From Conchocele bisecta (Eukaryota > Mollusca > Bivalvia > Lucinida > Thyasiridae), in NCBI GenBank assembly GCA_029237695.1, contig CM055272.1:37104901-37168900 (forward strand): a DNA stretch of 64,000 nt, in the 5' to 3' direction. A model generated the notes under the pieces. The model ran no database searches, had not been told where the DNA came from, and saw only the letters and a list, made by a program, of their open reading frames with translations. Made by a program: the position numbers and the translations under genes. This document shows positions 58,547-64,000 of this stretch, piece by piece; the stretch's first letter is position 1, and each line of letters starts with the position of its first letter.

Positions 58547-59012
58547 TTAAAGGTGTTATCTTGTTTTGCCTCACCATCCCCTTTTTGATTGTGGTAGAGA
58601 CACTGCGGTCTGTTTCACGAAACCTGTCCAAATTTTACGACCATACATGTATAAACGTTGCAAAAACAATAATTTAAAGGTAAGTGGGCACAACATGTTC
58701 TTTATAGGAATTAAATAAGTGTATAATTGTGTCACTATTTGACCAGTTCTAAAAATTATGATTGCTCCCTATACGGATATACAACATTAATCATTTAGAA
58801 ATATTTATTTTACTGATAGTGACTCACGGTTGTATCAGGTTATTTTCATATGCAAATGAGGCATGATTTTTTAAAATTATTTATATTAATTAAATGCATC
58901 ACCTGAAAAGAAGGAAACACGGTTATCGCCCCTGATAATAGTCTGGAAATTTACGTCTGATATAGAATGTATAATAATGCCAACATGTCGGGTAATGGTA
59001 CATGAATGTTTA
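58547..59012. other. Intergenic, no gene seen
   Basis: AT-rich spacer between the palindrome units and the inverted pearl-like element. No pairing repeat was found. Confidence 0.5.
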
Positions 59013-60955
59013 TTATACCCCCCGCAATACTGGAGTCCGTCCGTCACTAAACTTATCATCAGAGAAATATTGTTATAACTACCATTTCCTTCATCTAAAA
59101 TGCTTAAAATTTTACACATGCATTCCTGTAAGGCTCTACTACCATGCTGCGCCAAATCCATGACCGTCCAACCCCGCTGATCCCACAGTCAAGGTCAAAT
59201 ACTTAGTCTGTTTACAAAACTTAACATCAGAGAAATATTGTTATAACTTCTATTTCCTTCATTTAAAATGTTTAATATTTCACACATGCATTCCTGTAAA
59301 GCTCTACTACATTCTGATGCAAACAAATCCACGGCCGTCCAACCCGCTGATCCCAAGGTCAAAGTCAAATACTTAGTCTCTTTACAAAACTTAACAACAG
59401 AGAAATATTGTTATAACTTCTATTTCCTTCATCTAAAATGCTTAATATTTCACACATGCATTCCTGTAAGGCTCTACTACCAGGCTGCGGCAAATCCATG
59501 ACCGTCCAACCCCGCTGATCCCACGGTCAAGGTCAAATACTTAGTCTGTTTACAAAACTTAATATCAGAGAAATATTGTTATAACTTCTATTTCCTTCAT
59601 TTAAAATGCTTAATATTTCACACATGCATTCATGTAAGGCTCTACTACCATGCTGTGCCAAATCCACGGCCGTCCAACCCCCGCTGATCCCAAGGTCATG
59701 GTCAAATACTTAGTCTGTTTACAAAACTTATCATCAGAGAAATATTGTTATAACTTCTATTTCCTTCATTTAAAATGCTTAATATTTCACACATGCATTC
59801 ATGTAAAGCTCTACTACCATGCTGTGCCAAATCCACGGACGTCCAACCCGCTGATCCCAAGGTCAAAGTCAAATACTTAGTCTCTTTACAAAACTTAACA
59901 TCAGAGAAATATTGTTATAACTTCTATTTCCTTCATATAAAATGCTTAATATTTCACACATGCATTCCTGTAAGGCTCTACTACCATGCTGTGCCAAATC
60001 CACGGCCGTCCAACCCCCGCTGAATCCAAGGTCAAGCTCAAATACTTTAGTCTCTTTACAAAACTTAACATCAGAAAAATATGTTATAGCTTCTATTTCC
60101 TTCATCTAAAATGCTTAATATTTCACACATGCATTCCTGTAAGGCACTACTACCATGCTGTGCCAAATCCACGACGTCCAACCCCCGCTGATCCCAAGGT
60201 CAAGGTCAAATACTTAGTCTCTTTACAACACTTAACATCAGAGAAATATGTTATACCTTTTATTTCTTTTGTCTAAAATGCTTAATATTTCACACATGCA
60301 TTCCTGTAAGGCTCTACTACCATGCTGTGCCAAATCCACGACGTCCAACCCCCACTGATCCCAAGGTCAAGGTCAAATACTTGGTCTCTTTACAAAACTT
60401 AACATCAGAGAAAGAAGTTATAACTTCTATTTCCTTCTTTGAAAATTCTTAATATTTCACTTGGGAATTCCTCTAAGGTTATACTATCATGCTGTGACAT
60501 ATCTACAACCATCCAACCTCCGCTGATCCCAAGGTCAAGGTCACATACTTAGTCTCTTAACATCAGAGAAATATATTATAACTTCTATTTCTTTCATCAA
60601 AAATTCTTAATATTTCATGCATGCATTCCTCCAAGGCTCTACTATCATGCTGTGACAAATCCCCGCTGATATCGAGGTCAAGGTCACATACTTAGTCTCT
60701 TTACAAAACTTAACATCAGAGAAATCGGTTATAATTTCTATTTCCTTGCTTGGATCTGCTTCACATTTCACACACACATTGCTCCAATGGACCTCTACCA
60801 CCCTGTGACAAATTCACGTTTGTGCAGGCCCCGCTAAGCTCAGAGTCGAGGTCACAAGCTCACACACTTGGCAATTATTTTACATATTTAGGAGTACCTG
60901 GGCCCACGCGGGGGGTATTCTGTAAGCCTCGCTTACTGACCAATCTAGTTTTTGC
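59013..60955 (-). repeat. Full-length pearl-like element, inverted, ~11 cores
   Basis: The inverse of the 7915-9431 layout: ATACCCCCCGCAATACTGGA and CCGTCCGTC at 59017-59045, then eleven cores (marker CATCAGAGAAAT at about 59047, 59228 and onward, spacing ~168). The variant core with TGCTTCACATTTCACACAC follows, and the end GGGCCCACGCGGGGGGTATT...GCTTACTGACCAATCT lies at about 60900-60947. Both cited ends match the 7.9-kb element. Frames through the cores are open but not coding. Confidence 0.8.
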
Positions 60956-60989
60956 CAGAAATTGTCTGTAGTACGAAAAAATGGCTTTG

Positions 60990-61160
60990 TCTATGGGAAT
61001 TTAACATGGGGGAAAAGAAGTGGAGGAGGAGGAGACAAAAAACAAAAAGAATGGAAATTGACTCCTATACCTGGCTAGATAGATGTGAAGATGTCTATGG
61101 GGATTTAACATGGGTAAACTCGACAGAATTTAATATTATCAAAATAATTTTGTTTTCATT
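60990..61160 (+). repeat. Dispersed repeat shared with 15.7 kb
   Basis: TATGGGAATTTAACATGGG, then GA-rich sequence, then GACTCCTATACCTGGCTAGATAG matches the order seen at 15700-15900. TATGGGGATTTAACATGGG is repeated once more at about 61095. Confidence 0.5.
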
Positions 61161-61220
61161 GTTTATATAGCCATAAAATGTACAGGTTTCGTGAAATAGG
61201 CTAGTATATTGTTGTTGCAG

Positions 61221-61421
61221 CTATGCGGTGGAATAATGGTCAGCGTAGGAATCTGGGCGTACATTGAGAAGAACAAGTACTACTACCAAGAGATTGAGAC
61301 GATCTACGACATCTTCCTCGACCTGTCCATTCTGCTGATCATTGTCGGTACTGTGACATTTATCGTCGGCTACGCTGGCTGTGTTGGCGCACTGAGGGAA
61401 AACCTGTTCTTGATCAAAATT
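61221..61421 (+). CDS. Tetraspanin, one internal exon
   Basis: The acceptor TTGTTGTTGCAG (ending 61220) and donor ATT/GTAAGTAC (61422) bound 201 bp, which is 67 codons in phase 0. The peptide covers the end of transmembrane segment 1 (LCGGIMVSVGIWAYIEKN), the small first extracellular loop (YYYQEIETIYD) and transmembrane segment 2 (LLIIVGTVTFIVGYAGCVGA). It ends with the conserved inner-loop motif GCVGALRENLFLIKI. GCxGALREN is typical of the TSPAN5/14/17/33 (TspanC8) subgroup, membrane organisers linked to ADAM10 trafficking; subgroup placement here is by motif only. Flanking exons, including the large-loop CCG motif, were not found, so the gene extends beyond the window or past long introns. 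The next intron carries several repeats. Confidence 0.92.
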
Positions 61422-61571
61422 GTAAGTACAAACTGTGACTGGAGGAATAGGGCTTATAAACCACAGGTGGTCAGCTTGGTGATATGATAGTGTCATATGT
61501 TGCTTAGACCTGTAGTAAACAAAAACATATATATTCATATTTTTGTCATATTTATACCTACTTTTAAAAAA

Positions 61572-61833
61572 AATTGGGTATTTTGTTTTCGTCACGGGTG
61601 TCCGTCCGTCCGTCACTTAAAACACGTAACGTAAAACATTTTAACCGTAATACATGTAGGTAGGGACTTGAAACTTGGTATGTGCCTTCCTAAGGGTGTG
61701 TAGATGCGCAAAGTGAATTTTGATTTTTGATTCGACCCCCGGTCATGGATTATTTCCCTTTATTCGACTTAGCATTTGGGCAAAGTGGGCAAAGTGGGTA
61801 TATTGCGATGGTGCGCCATCGACTGTGCTCTAG
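61572..61833 (+). mobile_element. Helitron-like non-autonomous element, 3' end defined
   Basis: It opens with a TCCGTCCGTCCGTC tract. It closes with the hairpin CGATGG-TGCG-CCATCG (61806-61821), eight bases, then CTAG (61830-61833) followed by T. A hairpin a few bases before CTRR and insertion next to T are Helitron hallmarks. The 5' end is not fixed (no clear TC start). It lies downstream of the tetraspanin exon, presumably in its intron. Confidence 0.55.
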
Positions 61834-62061
61834 TTATATTTTCAATTTATATCACATATATTTTTACTGCGAACCGTGGATATGGATAAAATGCAACCCG
61901 GATATATCGCGGCGCTACCTGGAGGCTCTGCCATTACTGCATTACAAAGGTTAAATTGTGACCTTTTGGGTCAACCTTTATAAAGCGGATGCTCATAATT
62001 TTAGACAATTATTATTGATTTCATTGTCATTTATCTAGGGCAACAATGTGTGTTCCTGTTC

Positions 62062-62313
62062 CCAGGGGCGGATCCAGCATTTGGGTGAAAGGGGGGGTGT
62101 CTAGTTGCGAAGGTAACTCTTGCAATAGTTGCAGAGTTACCGTTCGCAACTAGGGGGTTGTCCTATTTTCGAGCTCATCGAAATGCACTTTCCATGTTTT
62201 ACGGCATTTAAATTCGGACTCCAACTGGTGGTAAACTGTTGTTTATGTAAACTCCGTGGCTGAACGGGGAGGGGGGGTTGCAACCCCGGAACCTCCCTCC
62301 AGATCCGCCCCTA
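62062..62313. mobile_element. Small TIR element with an internal palindrome
   Basis: The ends AGGGGCGGATC are exact inverse repeats, and G-rich sequence follows inside each end. At 62101-62152 CTAGTTGCGAAGGTAACTCT is mirrored by AGAGTTACCGTTCGCAACTAG around a ~12-nt loop with one indel. No ORF. The class is undetermined. Confidence 0.65.
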
Positions 62314-62472
62314 GAGGTGTACCGCTTTGAGCTGACGCGTTATTATTGTAAATATTATTGTAAACACGTGCTATTTTTAAATAGTTTACGTCATATGTTG
62401 TAGACATGGTATTTGTATACCAGCGCAAACTCATTAACATTCGATAGAATTGCGAATAATAGTAACATCGTT

Positions 62473-62541
62473 TAGTGCTCTAGTGGGTAGATCTGCTGTT
62501 TGGTGATCGGACGGTCGTGAGTTCGAATCCTGCCAAAGGAA
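62473..62541 (+). repeat. tRNA-like sequence (SINE head)
   Basis: TGCTCTAGTGGG is an A box with one mismatch and AGTTCGAATCC a B box with one mismatch, correctly spaced. The stems are incomplete. Confidence 0.5.
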
Positions 62542-62919
62542 TACATTTTTCTCTCGCTTTTACTATTTTGGCGCCAGAGGTAACGCACACATCCCGAAAC
62601 AGTCGTGCATTTACTTTTACACAACATTATAAAACACTTCACTTTGAACCTAATCATTGTGAAATGCATTCTGCACATTCGTGTGTTATTGTGAAAGTCC
62701 AGCTCGACTCACTACAAATGCAAATATGTTACGGAGAACACCATGTCGAAAATAAACCTCTCACTTCAGATAATAAACTAAATAAATAATATAAACGTGG
62801 GATGCATTGGTTGTTTCATAATTTATACCCATGTCAATTGTTGTTACATGTAATAAAGATTCATTAAAAAGAAAACAGAAAAACAATATTTAAAAATATA
62901 TATATACATGTATATAATG

Positions 62920-63003
62920 GCCAAAGTGAGGATCGAACGCATGCAGTGCAAAATTAAAATCAAGTGCCACCGTTGGCCGCCAGTTTACCCACTGCTCCAG
63001 TAT
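62920..63003 (-). repeat. tRNA-like sequence (SINE head)
   Basis: On the minus strand TGGAGCAGTGGG resembles an A box and GCGTTCGATCC a B box. The interval between them is longer than in a tRNA without an intron. Probably a decayed SINE. Confidence 0.4.
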
Positions 63004-63268
63004 GAGAAATTGTTTTGTCAATCGCAATATATCGATCATGACTATAGCGACGCGCCTTAATAAACAGGGAAATACCTACAGGAATTCCATGTTTGTTTAT
63101 ACACCAATGTTTATATAAACAAAGCATGTAAACAACGCCATGTCAGGCTGGTATACTTATAGTACCCAATGCACAAAATCATGTCTGGGAGTACACATTT
63201 GCCTGGGTGTACATGTAGTTGAACAAACTCTGTAATTTATTCTCAAGTGCATTCATTGCAGTCTTACT

Positions 63269-63431
63269 CACAGGTTGAAGTAACGGACCGAGGTCTATAA
63301 ATACATTATTTATACCGGTATATGGAGGGAGTAAAAAAATAATTTTTTAGCTTATTTTTTTTCTTCATTTTTTGATGCTTTTAGGCATATTTAATGTATT
63401 TATAGACCTCGGTCCTTTACTTCAACCTGTG
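63269..63431. mobile_element. 163-bp MITE with ~39-bp TIRs
   Basis: CACAGGTTGAAGTAACGGAC and the following GAGGTCTATAAATACATTA are mirrored at 63392-63431 with a single mismatch. The ~85-bp interior is AT-rich. No convincing target duplication was seen. Confidence 0.85.
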
Positions 63432-63755
63432 GTTTTACTAACCCCTCGTTGATACACAAGAGGGGATGTAGCATTAGTTCATGATTGAGCGTGCATGCGT
63501 ACGTTCGTAACCCCTTTCATTTTCAATAACTTGTGAACCGCTTCACCGATTTTGAAATAATATCACACAATGTGAATGATGTGTGTTGAGACGGTTCAAT
63601 TAAGTGGTAGCAACCTAGACTTTTGATGAGAAATAATAAAAATACATGTAATAATAATAATAAACTAAAATTCTATTTGAATGACAGTTTATCCTTGACA
63701 TGAAATGGCTTAACAGAACAATTTGAGATGGAAAATTCCCAATTGAGTGTGATTT

Positions 63756-64000
63756 TTAGCTCACCTGAGTGAAGCTCATGTGAGCTATTGTACCGCAATG
63801 TGTCCGTCGTCCGTGAACATTTTAAAACGTCTTCTCCTCGGTAACCATTGGGCCTATAGTCACCAAACTTCATGGTCATGGTACTTAGGTAGGGGGATTA
63901 CAAATTTGTTAAAATGACGTCATTACGTAATCCAATCTGGCCGCCGTCTAAAAATAGCACAAATTCTTCAAAAATCTTCTTCTCAAGAACCGCCAACCGG
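63756..64000 (+). repeat. Start of a second 56-kb-family element, cut by the window end
   Basis: AGCTCACCTGAGTGAAGCTC through CTTCTCAAGAACCGCCAACC matches 56241-56480 almost base for base. The high identity over 240 bp suggests recent activity of the family. Confidence 0.85.

Overview
This window looks like animal nuclear DNA, most probably from a bivalve mollusc or a close lophotrochozoan relative. It is AT-rich and gene-poor, with GT-AG introns. It is dominated by repeats of types I associate with mollusc genomes: tRNA-headed SINEs, 'pearl'-like elements with ~170-bp tandem cores ending in a C6/G6 hairpin, Helitron-like hairpin termini, and many short TIR/foldback elements. No search was run, so the species is unassigned and family names rest on sequence features and recall.

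Genes. Two coding loci are well supported. The first is a two-exon C2H2 zinc-finger gene on the minus strand (exon 1 at 14412-14508, exon 2 at 12790-14102). Splicing joins in frame to a predicted 469-aa protein with nine zinc fingers. The second is one internal exon of a tetraspanin gene on the plus strand (61221-61421), whose other exons are not visible. Weaker candidates are a first exon encoding a basic tail plus one transmembrane segment (3935-4095, minus) and a 75-codon ORF (14917-15144, plus). Almost all other long ORFs are translations of repeats.

Layout. 1-7 kb: a truncated pearl-like element, a TA-flanked TIR element, a TIR element with a 10-bp target duplication, two foldbacks, a SINE and a second pearl-like element. 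7.9-10 kb: a long pearl-like array and a diverged repeat. 12.5-14.5 kb: the zinc-finger gene. 15-21 kb: a 190-bp duplication, a foldback element built from GATATC repeats, tRNA-like sequences, and a 1.3-kb TIR element. 21-29.5 kb: mostly unannotatable AT-rich DNA with small dispersed repeats. 29.6-50.8 kb: a large satellite with a monomer of about 187 bp, in one orientation to 36.1 kb and again at 37.8-38.3 kb, then inverted to 50.8 kb. A ~1.6-kb insert (36.1-37.8 kb) holds a minisatellite, a tRNA-like sequence and poly-G. 51-53 kb: a promoter-like motif cluster and dispersed repeats. 53.4-56.2 kb: a 2.8-kb TA-flanked TIR element with nested repeats. 56.2-58.5 kb: a repeat ending in a GGCCATCATGGCC hairpin, then three 170-bp units carrying a 65-bp palindrome. 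59-61 kb: an 11-core pearl-like array. 61.2 kb to the end: the tetraspanin exon, with a Helitron-like terminus and small TIR elements in the following DNA, then a new copy of the 56-kb repeat family running off the window.

Most notable. (i) The inverted satellite, whose two arms share a monomer variant, combined with an abrupt change from clean to indel-rich sequence that may be an assembly or polishing artefact. (ii) The GATATC foldback element. (iii) The 170-bp palindrome units abutting CCCTCTTG termini, which suggests end-to-end rolling-circle-type insertion. I found no clear prokaryote-like, viral or wholly new enzymatic system.
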